Below are positions 1-15,922 of a stretch of 64,000 bases of DNA, piece by piece; within the stretch, counting starts at the first letter, position 1; each line of letters begins with the position of its first letter. The DNA lies in the NCBI RefSeq assembly GCF_015477775.1, contig NZ_JADLQO010000002.1:62001-126000 (forward strand), in the 5' to 3' direction. The notes under the pieces were generated by a model. The model ran no database searches and was not told the origin of the DNA. It saw only the letters and a program-made list of their open reading frames with translations. The DNA is from Nocardia abscessus (GTDB lineage Bacteria; Actinomycetota; Actinomycetes; Mycobacteriales; Mycobacteriaceae). The translations under genes and the position numbers were made by a program.

Positions 1-99
1 TACCGGCCGGTCGTGGACCGCGACCGCGGACTGGCCGACCTCCTGGCGTGGCTGGAAACCCAGGGCGGAGCGGTCGAGCTCACCCGGAATCTGCGCTGA
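1..99 (+). CDS. C-terminal end of an unidentified protein (partial)
   Basis: An open frame runs from base 1 to a TGA at 97-99 and gives 32 residues, including the segment GLADLLAWLETQGGAVE. The gene begins outside the window. The tail is short, acidic and helical, and resembles the end of some NAD-dependent epimerase/dehydratases, but it is too short to assign. It ends 26 bases before the acyltransferase gene on the same strand, so the two are probably co-transcribed as part of the lipid locus. Confidence 0.55.
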   Translation, partial: YRPVVDRDRGLADLLAWLETQGGAVELTRNLR

Positions 100-125
100 A
101 CACCCCACCGGTACCGGAGGCCAGC

Positions 126-1325
126 ATGAGCAACGCCACCGTCTTCCGCAGGAAGATCACCCCGACCGAACGTCTGTACTTCTTCACGCGCGCGGTGACT
201 CCACCGTTCGTCATGCACTTGGCCGTCCACGGCGACGGCAGCCTGGATCCTGCGGCGTTGCAGCGGGCCGTCGACGTGGCTTCGGCGGCCAACCCTGGTA
301 CGCGCTTGGTCCGCGACGGCGAGCACTGGGTGGACTGTGGTCTGGCCGCCACCGTGCGCCATGTGCCCGGCTGGTCGCTGAACTACGCCGCGCTGGAGAA
401 CGACGCGGTGCTGAACACACCGATCGGTCCCACGCCGGACCGCACCACCGAAGTGCTGCTGCTCACCGGCGAACAGACCACCATCGTGTTCCGCGCCTTC
501 CACGGCGTGATGGACGGGATGGGCCTGCGCCTGTGGGTCGACGACATCTTCCGCGTGCTGCGCGGATACCCGCCGCTCGGCGCAGCCGATCCCATCGCCG
601 ACGCCGAACTCGTGGCGCGGATCGGCGCGCCGGGTAAACCGACACCGGTGCTACCCACCTTCAAGGCGGCGACCGGGCGCGGACGCCAGAACCGGGCTGC
701 CGCGCGCTGGCTGTTGCGCCACCGAACGATCGACGCGACCGGTAAGGGCATCGTCGCGCGGGTGGCGGCGATCCTGGCCGCGGAGTCGGGAGCGAAATCG
801 CGCTTCATGATTCCGGTCGACCTCCGCAGGCACGACCCTGTGCTGCGCTCCACCGCCAACCTGGCGCTGCCGCTGTTCCTCGACGTCACACCCGGCGAGA
901 ACTGGGAGACGATCAGCGGACGGATGCGCAGCGGGCTGCGGGAGCGCAGGGAACTGAACCAGCTCGACAATGGCAGGCTGTCGAAATTCCCACCCGGCGT
1001 GATCCGCGGGGTGCTGCGGACGAGCAACTGGCTCGGAGCACGACTGAACCGGAACATGGTGTCGGCCACCGTGTCCCACATGGGCGCGTTCGATCTGGAC
1101 GAGATGGCGGTGCCGGGCTGGACACCCACCGACGTGCGGCTGCTGCCTCAGCACAGCGGCGCGATGCCGCTGCTGTTCGTCTTGGCCGAAGTGGGCGGGA
1201 GGCTGGAGCTGACCGTCTCCTGCCGCAACGGCGCTGGTATCGAGGTCCGGTTGGAGGCGCTGCTGGACAAGATCGCCGCGCGACTGGAGGCCGAGCTCGC
1301 GGCGCCCGAGGTGGTCGCGCGATGA
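126..1325 (+). CDS. PapA-like / condensation-domain acyltransferase, atypical
   Basis: This 399-residue protein has the fold signature of condensation-domain and PapA-type acyltransferases, which move an acyl group from a thioester to a hydroxyl. The N-terminal TPTERLYFF segment and the active-site motif FHGVMDG (near residue 130) fit HHxxxDG with the first His replaced by Phe; the catalytic second His is kept. The ATG at 126 was chosen because GGAGG lies just upstream; the frame is open back to 48 without a ribosome site. The gene overlaps the following mmpL by four bases (ATGA), so synthesis is coupled to an exporter. It is clearly different from the second PapA at 4195-5592. The substrate is unknown; acylation of a glycolipid or polyketide lipid is inferred. 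Confidence 0.8.
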   Translation: MSNATVFRRKITPTERLYFFTRAVTPPFVMHLAVHGDGSLDPAALQRAVDVASAANPGTRLVRDGEHWVDCGLAATVRHVPGWSLNYAALENDAVLNTPIGPTPDRTTEVLLLTGEQTTIVFRAFHGVMDGMGLRLWVDDIFRVLRGYPPLGAADPIADAELVARIGAPGKPTPVLPTFKAATGRGRQNRAAARWLLRHRTIDATGKGIVARVAAILAAESGAKSRFMIPVDLRRHDPVLRSTANLALPLFLDVTPGENWETISGRMRSGLRERRELNQLDNGRLSKFPPGVIRGVLRTSNWLGARLNRNMVSATVSHMGAFDLDEMAVPGWTPTDVRLLPQHSGAMPLLFVLAEVGGRLELTVSCRNGAGIEVRLEALLDKIAARLEAELAAPEVVAR

Positions 1326-3427
1326 CCGGCCCGATCCGCGTCGTCCTCGCCCGGCCCCGCATCGTGCTCGCCGTCGTGGCCGGAGTGATGCTGCTGGCCG
1401 GTTCGCTCGGCCTCGGAGCATCCGACAAAGTCACCGCAGCCGGATTCGTCGATCCCGGAAGCGAATCGGCGCGGGTGGACGAGTTGGTGAGCGAGCACTT
1501 CGGCCCGCAGAATCCCGACGTGGTCGTGCGGTACGCCGCACCGGAGGGTCAGACGGTCGACGACATCGGCCCCCGCGTCCAAGAGACCCTGGCCCGTATC
1601 GACCCGGCCATGCTGCAACGACCCATCGAGACCTATTGGAACGCCGGGTTCGCGCGTAGGCAGTTCCTGCGGTCGGCGGACAATCGGCACGCTCTGGCGG
1701 TGGTGTACCTCGCCGGTGACGCCAACCAGCGCGTCAGCGCGTATCCGGACATCGAACCCCAGCTCCGGGTTCCGGGTATCGTCACCGATCTGTCCGGCTA
1801 CAGCGCGATCTCCACCGAGATCAACGAGCAGTCCCGGAGCGATCTGATCCGGGCCGAATCCCTCTCGCTGCCATTGACCTTGGTGATCCTGGTGGCGGTG
1901 TTCGGCGGATTCGTCGCCGCGTCCTTCCCGGTGGTGGTCGGCGGCCTGACGGTGCTCGGCGCCATGGGCGCGATCCGCGTGCTCGCCGAGGTCACCGAGG
2001 TGAGCACATTCGCGGTGAACGTCGCCTCGCTGCTCGGGCTGGGCATGGCCATCGACTACGGGCTGTTCCTGGTCACCCGGTTCCGTGAGGAGGTCGCCGC
2101 CGGGCACGACACGAAGACCGCGATCACCCGCACCTACGCGACGGCCGGCCGCACGGTCGCGTTCTCGGCACTACTGCTGATCTGCGCGTTCGCAGGCACG
2201 TTCGTCTTTCCGCAGGCGGTGCTGCGGTCTCTCGGCATCGGCGCGATCACCGCGGTGGCGCTGGCGGCCGCGCTCTCGCTCACCGTGCTGCCCGCCCTGC
2301 TGGCGCTGTTCGGCGCGCGCATCGGCGCGGCGCGGGCCACCGATCGCGCCGAGCGGTTCTGGGGACGCCTGGTCGACCGCGTGCTGCGCAGGCCGGGTCT
2401 GGTGACCGTGGTCGTCGGCGCCGTCCTGCTGGTGCTGGCGGCTCCGCTGGCCGGACTGCGGCTCGGCGACATCGATCATCGCGCGCTGCCCGAGGGCAAC
2501 GAGATGCGCACCGTCGTCGAGGAACTCACCGCGCAGTTTCCGGCCGCGGGTAGCGGGGTCACCGCCGTGCTGCACGGAGTGCACGGGCCACCGCAGTCCG
2601 CCGCCGTCGACGCGACCGTGTCCGCACTCGGCGACGTCGAGGGGGTACGGCAGGTGGTGCAAGTGGGTCGCGCGGAGGACTTCGTGGTTTTCCACGCGTT
2701 CCTGAGCAGCACCGACCGCACCGAAGCGGCGGGCGACACCGTTCGTGGCATCCGCGAACTGACTCCACCGGAGGGCACCGCCCTGTGGATCGGCGGCGAT
2801 ACGGCGGCGACCGTCGACAGCGTGCGCTCGATCGTCGCGCGGATGCCGTTGATGATCCTCGTCATGGTCGCGGCGACGATAGTGCTGCTGTTCGCGGCGT
2901 TCCACTCGATCGTGTTGCCGCTCAAGGCCGTCGCCATGGCGTTCCTGAGTTTGGCAGCCACGTTCGGTGTGCTCACGTGGATCTTCTGCGGCGGGCATCT
3001 GTCCGGCCTGCTCGGCGTGAGCACCGGACCGATCACCGCGGGCATGCTGGTGCTGATCATCGCGGTCGTCTTCGGGCTCTCCACCGACTACGAGGTCTTC
3101 CTGCTGTCCCGCATGGTCGAGGCGCACGACGCGGGCGCCGACACCGCCGCGGCGGTGCGGGCCGGGACGGTCAAGACCGCCCGCGTGATCACCGCCGCGG
3201 CAACCCTGCTGGTGATCGTCACCGGAGCGTTCACCCTGTCCCCGCTCACCCCCATGCGCTTCCTCGGCCTCGGCATGATCATCGCCCTCGTCGTGGACGC
3301 GACCCTCGTCCGGATGCTCCTGGTCCCCGCGCTGGTCCAACTGATGGGCCCCGCCAACTGGTGGTCGCCGCGCCGCCCCCGCATCATCCCCACCACCGTC
3401 CAGGAACGCACACCCACCCCCACCTGA
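1322..3427 (+). CDS. MmpL/RND-family lipid transporter
   Basis: A 701-residue MMPL protein with the usual two-half design: an N-terminal membrane helix, a periplasmic domain, a bundle of helices, then a second copy. The paired Asp-Tyr motifs that carry the proton relay in MmpL proteins are present, AIDYGLF near residue 243 and STDYEVF near residue 587. Such proteins export lipids and siderophores across the inner membrane of mycolic-acid bacteria. Its ATG overlaps the stop of the upstream acyltransferase, so the two are translationally coupled, as papA/mmpL pairs are in mycobacterial surface-lipid loci. The tail ends in a Thr/Pro-rich stretch. The cargo is inferred to be the lipid made by this locus. 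Confidence 0.92.
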   Translation: MTGPIRVVLARPRIVLAVVAGVMLLAGSLGLGASDKVTAAGFVDPGSESARVDELVSEHFGPQNPDVVVRYAAPEGQTVDDIGPRVQETLARIDPAMLQRPIETYWNAGFARRQFLRSADNRHALAVVYLAGDANQRVSAYPDIEPQLRVPGIVTDLSGYSAISTEINEQSRSDLIRAESLSLPLTLVILVAVFGGFVAASFPVVVGGLTVLGAMGAIRVLAEVTEVSTFAVNVASLLGLGMAIDYGLFLVTRFREEVAAGHDTKTAITRTYATAGRTVAFSALLLICAFAGTFVFPQAVLRSLGIGAITAVALAAALSLTVLPALLALFGARIGAARATDRAERFWGRLVDRVLRRPGLVTVVVGAVLLVLAAPLAGLRLGDIDHRALPEGNEMRTVVEELTAQFPAAGSGVTAVLHGVHGPPQSAAVDATVSALGDVEGVRQVVQVGRAEDFVVFHAFLSSTDRTEAAGDTVRGIRELTPPEGTALWIGGDTAATVDSVRSIVARMPLMILVMVAATIVLLFAAFHSIVLPLKAVAMAFLSLAATFGVLTWIFCGGHLSGLLGVSTGPITAGMLVLIIAVVFGLSTDYEVFLLSRMVEAHDAGADTAAAVRAGTVKTARVITAAATLLVIVTGAFTLSPLTPMRFLGLGMIIALVVDATLVRMLLVPALVQLMGPANWWSPRRPRIIPTTVQERTPTPT

Positions 3428-3433
3428 CTCACC

Positions 3434-3490
3434 CGAGTGGCACATGGCCGAGAGGTCCGCTCGGACTTCGCCTCGACCATGTGCCACTCG
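3434..3490. terminator. Bidirectional hairpin between convergent genes
   Basis: Perfect 14-base arms at 3434-3447 and 3477-3490 (CGAGTGGCACATGG and its complement) enclose a second small stem, GTCCG/CGGAC at 3455-3459 and 3462-3466. The element fills the gap between the stops of mmpL (plus) and the unknown gene at 3502 (minus), so it probably ends both transcripts. There is no U-tract on either side. Confidence 0.6.
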
Positions 3491-3501
3491 CCGGTCCGGA
3501 G

Positions 3502-4185
3502 CTAGGCGACCAGTTCCAGGAGGCCGCGCGGATCCCAGGGCATGGGGCCGGTCGGGAAGGTGAGGCGGATAAGGCGGTGGGGCGGGTCCGCGTCGAAGTG
3601 TGCCACCGCGGGTGGGAGGAACCCGCCGAGCACCTTTTCCAGCATCGTGTTCAGTCCGGACAACCGCGGCCGCAGCCGGACCTGCCAGCTGGTGATGCGC
3701 CCCGCCGGTACCTCGACGACGGTGCGCTGCTCCACTTTCGCACCGAGCGGGACGTGCACCGAGAAGGCCAGCCACAGATCCACGCACTCTTCGGCGCCCT
3801 CGGCGAAGTCCAAGCCGCGCAGCAGCGTCAGGCCACCGGCCAGCGGCATCACGTTGGCCGGAAAGGGCGCGATCCCGCCGCCGAACTGCAGATGGGCGGT
3901 GCCGATGAAGTTCGCTTCCTCGCGGGTGACCACCGTTGTGCCCGAGCGGGTTTCGGCGCGATAGTGCTCGGCCCGCAGCCGGTCTCCGGAGCGCTGGAAC
4001 CGCTGCTCGATGGTCATCGCGAAATTCCCGTGTCCCAGACCCGCCTCGAGGATCGAGCGGTAGCCGTCGCCGTCGTGGGCGACCACGCTGATCAGGTCGA
4101 GCTTCGGCGGCCGATCGGCGATGGTGACGCTGTAGACGGACTTCTCCCCGTCGGGGATTCCCGGATCACGAAATGCGGTGTGCAC
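3502..4185 (-). CDS. Unknown protein, third gene of the pks-papA operon
   Basis: This 227-residue protein was not assigned to a family. It has no signal peptide or membrane helix and only scattered charged residues. The alternating hydrophobic pattern (for example GEKSVYSVTI and VEQRTVVEVPAGRIT) suggests a mostly beta, possibly lipocalin- or START-like barrel. The ATG at 4185 has a strong AGGAGG that overlaps the stop of papA (TGAGGAGGACATG), so it is coupled to that acyltransferase and to the pks upstream. Position suggests a role in handling, loading or tailoring the lipid product, but nothing in the sequence shows a catalytic site. Confidence 0.7.
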   Translation of the reverse strand: MHTAFRDPGIPDGEKSVYSVTIADRPPKLDLISVVAHDGDGYRSILEAGLGHGNFAMTIEQRFQRSGDRLRAEHYRAETRSGTTVVTREEANFIGTAHLQFGGGIAPFPANVMPLAGGLTLLRGLDFAEGAEECVDLWLAFSVHVPLGAKVEQRTVVEVPAGRITSWQVRLRPRLSGLNTMLEKVLGGFLPPAVAHFDADPPHRLIRLTFPTGPMPWDPRGLLELVA

Positions 4186-4194
4186 ATGTCCTCC

Positions 4195-5592
4195 TCACAG
4201 TGTGGCCTCGGCCGCCGCCGCGAACACCGCTTCGAGCGTGGCCACATAGCGTTCGACGGAGCCGTGCGCCACCGGTGTGTCCGGGTAGATGACGCTCAGC
4301 GTGGTTTCCGACGCGAGCCGGTTGATCCAGATCAGTACCTGCTCGGACGCGGCGCGATTGGCGTACAGCCCGCACGACGCCAGGTCGAACAGCTCGTTGC
4401 CGAGCAGCTCTCGGGCGTCCACGTACGAGATCATGGGCGTGGACCAGCCCGGTTCCAGGTCGAGATCGGAGTCGGCGGGCAGCAGTTCCACCACGCGCTG
4501 GAACGAGGTGGGGGCCAGGCGCAGGCCGTTCTCGTAGGCGCGCTGCGCGATGGCCGCGGCTCGCGCGAAGGTCGTGGTGGCGCCGATCGGGAAGGCCACC
4601 GGCAGCAACGTCACGTACCAGCCGACCGACGCGCGTTCCGCGGCGGTGCTTCGGGTGCTGACGGGCGTCATGCCGAAGTAGTAGTCGCTATCGATGAGTT
4701 CGCGCTCCGTCAGCGCCGCCGCGGCGAAGATGCCCCCGACGAACTCGGCGCCGTTGGCGCGGCAGACCCGCTCGAACCGTTGCGCGGTGTGCTCGTCGAA
4801 CAACGTGACCGTGCGGTGAGCGCTGCGGTTGTACACATCGGTGCGCCTGCCCAGATCCAGCGGGAAGGAGGGCAGTCGGCCGTCGTTCCCGCGGATCAGC
4901 TCCAGCCACTTCCGCACGCCGGGCGAGGCGAGGGTCATCCGGCCCGTGTACTCCCGCTCGGCGGTGCAGTAGTCGAGGTAGCTGGCCGTGGGGGCCAGCA
5001 TGCCGACGTCTTCCCACACCTCGCGCAGATACAGCAGTGCGAGGTCGAATCCGGACAGGTACTGGCCGAATCCGTCGGTGTGCAGATGGTCGACCGCCAG
5101 GTAGACGGTGGTCGAATCGTCGCGTTCGATCGCCCCGAAGGTGAAGCAGTCCCAGTCGAAGGGCCCGGGCGTCGTCTTCTGGACATGATCGCGGACGGCC
5201 CTGGCCTCGTCGACGCGGCCGTAGTCGATCGGCACGAATTCGACGTCCTCCGCCGGCACGAGGTGCCGCTCGAGCGTGCCGGTCGAGTCGACCCTGAACC
5301 AGGTCCGAAACGTGTCGTGGCGCAGCAGGAACGCGTTGACCGCACGCGTCATCGCGGCCAGGTCGAGGTCGCCGGTCGGGATCTCCGCGGTGACCAGGCA
5401 CAGACCGGAGTACCGGAAATCCGCTCGAGCGTGCCGATCGGCGAGCCGAAGATACTGCTCCTGCTGGTGTGAGGGCGGGGCCGGGTGAACCGGCGCCCGC
5501 CGGGCGCGCGCCACCGACTCCGGTGACGCCGCCCAGCTGACCAATCGGCCGGGTCCCGGCTCCCATTCATCGATCAGCCCGAAACTGACCAC
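4195..5592 (-). CDS. papA: PapA1/PapA2-like polyketide-associated acyltransferase
   Basis: This 465-residue acyltransferase resembles mycobacterial PapA1-PapA3, which acylate trehalose in sulfolipid and polyacyltrehalose synthesis. Shared segments include a start of the type GLIDEWEPGPGRLVSW and the catalytic motif DHLHTDG (HxxxDG) near residue 165. I chose a GTG at 5592 because GAGG lies seven bases upstream and the family begins there; the frame is open to 5682, inside the pks. The pks stop is only 37 bases upstream, so this is the second gene of the operon. It probably attaches the polyketide acyl chain to a sugar or other alcohol; the acceptor cannot be read from sequence. Confidence 0.87.
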   Translation of the reverse strand: MVSFGLIDEWEPGPGRLVSWAASPESVARARRAPVHPAPPSHQQEQYLRLADRHARADFRYSGLCLVTAEIPTGDLDLAAMTRAVNAFLLRHDTFRTWFRVDSTGTLERHLVPAEDVEFVPIDYGRVDEARAVRDHVQKTTPGPFDWDCFTFGAIERDDSTTVYLAVDHLHTDGFGQYLSGFDLALLYLREVWEDVGMLAPTASYLDYCTAEREYTGRMTLASPGVRKWLELIRGNDGRLPSFPLDLGRRTDVYNRSAHRTVTLFDEHTAQRFERVCRANGAEFVGGIFAAAALTERELIDSDYYFGMTPVSTRSTAAERASVGWYVTLLPVAFPIGATTTFARAAAIAQRAYENGLRLAPTSFQRVVELLPADSDLDLEPGWSTPMISYVDARELLGNELFDLASCGLYANRAASEQVLIWINRLASETTLSVIYPDTPVAHGSVERYVATLEAVFAAAAEATL

Positions 5593-5629
5593 GGTGATAC
5601 CTCGTTTCGACGACGACGACGGCGGTCGG

Positions 5630-12049
<6,420 letters not shown>

Positions 12050-12314
12050 GCATATCCTCCGGGTCGGAACCAGGTGATCACCATTTTTGTCCGGCGATTC
12101 ACGAATTTGCGTGTGCGCAGTTGGCGACGGCCCCAGCGTAACGACCGCCACAACGGCCGTCGCAAGCTCAGGGAAAGTTCACAATTCACCTACCCAACGA
12201 TTTGTAACATCTCGAAGACCTGGCGCGAGCAGCTGCGAAACCCGTTGACATTGCTACGTTTTCACCTGTTCGGGGCACTCGCCGAAATACGATGTCATCG
12301 ATTAGGAGGCGGCA
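12050..12314. promoter_or_regulatory. Divergent promoter region between pks and second mmpL
   Basis: These 265 bases separate two divergent genes. On the plus strand TACGAT at 12288-12293 is a plausible -10 about 20 bases before the mmpL TTG start; TTGACA at 12245-12250 matches a -35 but is too far away for that -10. On the minus strand TACGCT (12140-12135) fits a -10 for pks, which would give a leader of about 80 bases. The stretch is less GC-rich than the genes. I see no clear operator palindrome. Confidence 0.35.
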
Positions 12315-14513
12315 TTGTTCGCCGAGTTCACGCGCTGGATCGATACGCTCGTCCGGCGGCGATTCACCGTCATCGGGCTCACCGTCGCCGGACTGCTCGC
12401 GCTCGGTGTGTACGGCCTCGGGTTGGGCGATCACCTCAGCGTCAGCGGATGGGACGATCCGACCTCGGAATCGGCGCGGGCGGCGCGGCTCAAAGACGAG
12501 ACGTTCGGCCACGACCACATCGCCGATGTGCTCTTGTTGGTGCACGCCCCGGCCGGGAAGACGATAGACGATCCCGCATTCGCCGCCACGGTCGTCGGCC
12601 ACCTGAACAGCCTGCCGCAACGCTTTCCGGATCAGATCACCAAGATCAACGCCACCTACTGGCCCACCGAGACCGGGCTCGAGCTACCGGACATCTTCGG
12701 CTCCGAGGACCGCGACTACGCCTTCGCCTCCATCGCCATTCACGGCAACGACGACACGCAGGTGATGCGCAACTACCGAACCGTCGCCGACGAATTCCGG
12801 ATACCGGGTGTCGAGATGGAGGTCGCCGGCGGGCAGCCGGTCGCGGCCGCCCTCAACGACACCATGGCCCACGATCAGCGACGCATGGAACTGTTCGCCG
12901 TTCCCGCTGTGGCGGTGCTGTTGTTCTTCCTGTTCGGCGGCGTCGTCGCGGCCGCGCTGCCGCTCATCGTCGGCGGACTGACCGTGCTGGGAGCGTGGGG
13001 GGTCATTCGCGCCCTGACCACCGTCACCGAGGTGAATTCCTTCGTCTCGCCGGTGGTCTCGATGATCGGCCTCGGCTTGGCCATCGACTATGGCCTGTTC
13101 ATCGTGAGCCGGTTCCGCGAGGAGTTGGCCGAGGGCCACGACGTGCCCGAGGCGGTACGGCGCGCGGTCGCGACCGCCGGACGGACCGTGGTGTTCTCCG
13201 CGACCATCGTGGTCGTCGCCGCGGGCGCCATTCTGCTGTTCCCGCAGGGCTTCTTGCGCTCGTTCAGTTTCGGCGCGATGGTGACGGTGACGCTGGCGGC
13301 GCTGATCTCGATCACGTTGCTGCCCGCCATGCTGGCCGTGCTCGGCCGGCGGGTGGACTGGCTGGGTTTCAACCGGTTCCACGCGCGCAGGGCGAGCGAC
13401 CGCGCGCCGGACAATCCGTGGGGACGCGTCGCCGGGTGGGTCATGCGAAGGCCGCTGGCCGTGGCGGTTCCGGTGGTGGCCGTCCTGGTGGTGCTCATCG
13501 CCCCGGTGCGCGACGTGGCCTTCGGCGGCATCACCGAGCGCTTCCTGCCGCCGCAGCATCCGGCCCGCACGGCACAGCAGCACTTCGATCAGGTCTTCCC
13601 GCTGCGTCAGATCAATCCGGTCGATCTGGTGCTGATCACCCTCGACACCGCCGACGTCGACGGGGTGGTCGCGCAGGCAAGCCGGGCCCCCGGACTCATC
13701 GCGCCGTTCCCGCGCGCGGTGCAGGGACCGGCGAATCCGAACGTCTTCACCACCTCGACCGTGCTGCGTGACGCGCACGACGCGAACGCGACCATCGACT
13801 ATCTGCGCGCCATGCCCGTGCCGAAGGGCACGACCGTGCTGGTCGGCGGGCAGCCCGCGATCCAGCGCGACAGCGTCGACGCGCTGCTGAAGCGGATGCC
13901 GCTGATGATCGCGCTGGTCTTTCTCGTCACCACCGTGCTGATGGTGCTGGCCTTCGGCTCACTGGTGCTGCCGCTCAAGGCCGCGGTGCTGAATCTGCTC
14001 GGCCTCGGCTCCACGCTCGGCATTCTCACCTGGATCTTCGTCGAGGGCCACGGCGCGGGTCTGCTGGATTTCACCCCGCAGCCGATCATGGCGCTGGTAT
14101 TGGTGCTGATCATCGCCGTGATCTACGGCTTGTCGACCGACTACGAGATATTCCTGCTCGCTCGCATCGTGGAGGCGCGGGCGGCGGGCGCGACGACCAC
14201 CGAGGCGGTCCGCGTCGGCATCGCCCGCACGGGCTGGATCATCACCGCCGCCGCCCTCATCCTGTTGGTGGTGACCGGGGCCTTCGCTCTGTCGGATCTG
14301 GTCATGATGCAGTACATCGCCTTCGGCATGGTCGCGGCGCTGTTCATCGACGCGACGATCCTGCGCATGCTGCTGGTGCCCGCGACCATGCGTCTGCTCG
14401 GCGACGCCTGCTGGTGGGCCCCGTCCTGGCTGCGGCGCGGCGGGCGTCAGCACACCGACCCCGCGCCCGAGGCGCCCCGCGCCGAAGCCGTGCACGGCTC
14501 CGGACACCACTAG
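12315..14513 (+). CDS. Second MmpL/RND-family lipid transporter
   Basis: A 732-residue MMPL transporter, related to but clearly distinct from the one at 1322. Both Asp-Tyr relay motifs are present: AIDYGLF near residue 257 and STDYEIF near residue 609. Translation probably starts at a TTG with AGGAGG five bases upstream (12304-12309); no better in-frame ATG lies nearby. It is divergent from the pks operon and shares its upstream region, so the two are probably co-regulated. Two MmpL proteins in one locus suggest either two related lipid products or two export steps. Its TAG stop overlaps the TAG of the convergent MFS gene in a shared CTAG. Confidence 0.92.
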   Translation: MFAEFTRWIDTLVRRRFTVIGLTVAGLLALGVYGLGLGDHLSVSGWDDPTSESARAARLKDETFGHDHIADVLLLVHAPAGKTIDDPAFAATVVGHLNSLPQRFPDQITKINATYWPTETGLELPDIFGSEDRDYAFASIAIHGNDDTQVMRNYRTVADEFRIPGVEMEVAGGQPVAAALNDTMAHDQRRMELFAVPAVAVLLFFLFGGVVAAALPLIVGGLTVLGAWGVIRALTTVTEVNSFVSPVVSMIGLGLAIDYGLFIVSRFREELAEGHDVPEAVRRAVATAGRTVVFSATIVVVAAGAILLFPQGFLRSFSFGAMVTVTLAALISITLLPAMLAVLGRRVDWLGFNRFHARRASDRAPDNPWGRVAGWVMRRPLAVAVPVVAVLVVLIAPVRDVAFGGITERFLPPQHPARTAQQHFDQVFPLRQINPVDLVLITLDTADVDGVVAQASRAPGLIAPFPRAVQGPANPNVFTTSTVLRDAHDANATIDYLRAMPVPKGTTVLVGGQPAIQRDSVDALLKRMPLMIALVFLVTTVLMVLAFGSLVLPLKAAVLNLLGLGSTLGILTWIFVEGHGAGLLDFTPQPIMALVLVLIIAVIYGLSTDYEIFLLARIVEARAAGATTTEAVRVGIARTGWIITAAALILLVVTGAFALSDLVMMQYIAFGMVAALFIDATILRMLLVPATMRLLGDACWWAPSWLRRGGRQHTDPAPEAPRAEAVHGSGHH

Positions 14514-15922
14514 GCCGACCAACTCCACGGGCTCGTCGCCGTCCGCGCGCGGTCCGGCAGCGCCAGCGTGAGCGCGGCGAGGCCCAAGGCCGCGGCGGCG
14601 ATGGCCGAGAGCATGATCATGCTGCCGGACAGCGTGTGCGCGCGGAAGAACAGCGCGCTGAGCACCGCCAGTCCGACCGAATTGCCGATCTGCTCGAGGG
14701 TGGGGAGCAAGCCCGAGGCCTCGCCCATGGCCCGATCGTCCAGTTCCGCCAGCATCAGCGGCTGCAGCGGCACCCCGAACACCCCCACCCCGAAGCCGGC
14801 GAGGAACACCGGCCCGGCCACCAGCGGCAGGTTCACCGCGCCGGATCCCACGTACAGGTATCCCACCCCCACCACGACGCAGCCGCCGAAGACGGCGATT
14901 CCGGCGGCCGGCGCCCGAATCCCCCAGCGGTTCACCAATATCGGCGACAGCACCGCGCCCACGCCCGCGCCGATGGCGAACGGCGTCATCGCGGCGCCGG
15001 TGCGCAGCGCGGAGAACCGCAGCACGTCCTGCAGCAGGATCGAGACGGTGAACACGAACGCGGTGAACAGGCCGAAAAAGATCGTCACCAGCGCCGACCC
15101 GACCGCGAACCCCCGGTCGGAGAACAAGTCCAGCCGCACCAGCGCGCGGCCGCCGCGGCGACGCGTCGCGCGCTCGTGGGCGACGAACATCGCACCCGCC
15201 ACCACCGCGGCCGCGATGCACACCCCGTGCAGCGGACGCCAGCCCGCCTGTTGGCTGTCCGACAGCGCGAACAGCAGCAGGAACAGCGCCGCGGTGGCCA
15301 CCACGGTCCCGCGCAGATCCAGCGGATCCCGATCCGTCGCCGGACCCAACCGCAGGTATTTCGCGGCCAGCGCGATCGCCACCACGCCCAGCGGCAGGTT
15401 CATCAGGAAGATCGCGTGCCAGCCGAGCCCGAACGGGTCCAGGGTGATCAGGCCGCCGCCCAGGATCGGACCGAGCATTCCGGCGAAACCGGCTGTCGCG
15501 CCGTACACCGCGAAGGCGTATTGATGGTGCTCGCGCCGGAAGCTCGCGGTGATGATGGCGATGGTCTGTGCCGCCATTCCCGCCCCCGCCACGCCCTGGA
15601 CGATCCGGGCGATCACCAGTTCCATCGCGGTGGAGGAAATTCCACACCACACCGAGGCCGCCGTGAAGGCTGCCGCCGACCACAGGAACATCCGGCGGCG
15701 CCCCACGATCGCGCCGACGCGAGCCGCGGTGAGCAGTACGCAGGCGAACGCCAGCGAGTAGCCGGCCACTACCCACAGCTGCTCGGAGCGCGAGGCCCGC
15801 AGCTCCGCGGTCACGGCCGGAAGAGCGGTGTTGACGATCGTCACATCGATCATCTGCATGAAAACCGAGATCAGGCACGCCCCGAACGATCCGAGCGCCA
15901 CTGCTGCCTCTTTGCGGGTCAT
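14510..15922 (-). CDS. MFS exporter, DHA2 (14-helix) type
   Basis: This 470-residue membrane protein has the DHA2 signature DVTIVNTALP in helix 1 and the motif-A loop GAIVGRRRMF, typical of 14-helix drug/proton antiporters of the EmrB/QacA group. I chose the ATG at 15922 because it overlaps the stop of the small ORF upstream in an ATGA; an in-frame GTG at 15949 is possible. It may export the peptide or product of that small ORF, a drug, or a lipid precursor; substrate cannot be judged from sequence. It converges on mmpL with overlapping stop codons and no hairpin between them, so transcripts may read into each other. Confidence 0.85.
   Translation of the reverse strand: MTRKEAAVALGSFGACLISVFMQMIDVTIVNTALPAVTAELRASRSEQLWVVAGYSLAFACVLLTAARVGAIVGRRRMFLWSAAAFTAASVWCGISSTAMELVIARIVQGVAGAGMAAQTIAIITASFRREHHQYAFAVYGATAGFAGMLGPILGGGLITLDPFGLGWHAIFLMNLPLGVVAIALAAKYLRLGPATDRDPLDLRGTVVATAALFLLLFALSDSQQAGWRPLHGVCIAAAVVAGAMFVAHERATRRRGGRALVRLDLFSDRGFAVGSALVTIFFGLFTAFVFTVSILLQDVLRFSALRTGAAMTPFAIGAGVGAVLSPILVNRWGIRAPAAGIAVFGGCVVVGVGYLYVGSGAVNLPLVAGPVFLAGFGVGVFGVPLQPLMLAELDDRAMGEASGLLPTLEQIGNSVGLAVLSALFFRAHTLSGSMIMLSAIAAAALGLAALTLALPDRARTATSPWSWSA

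Noticed and set aside
12245..12250. TTGACA as the -35 of the second mmpL
   Set aside because: A perfect -35 hexamer, but no TANNNT lies 16-19 bases downstream; the better -10 at 12288 is too far away.
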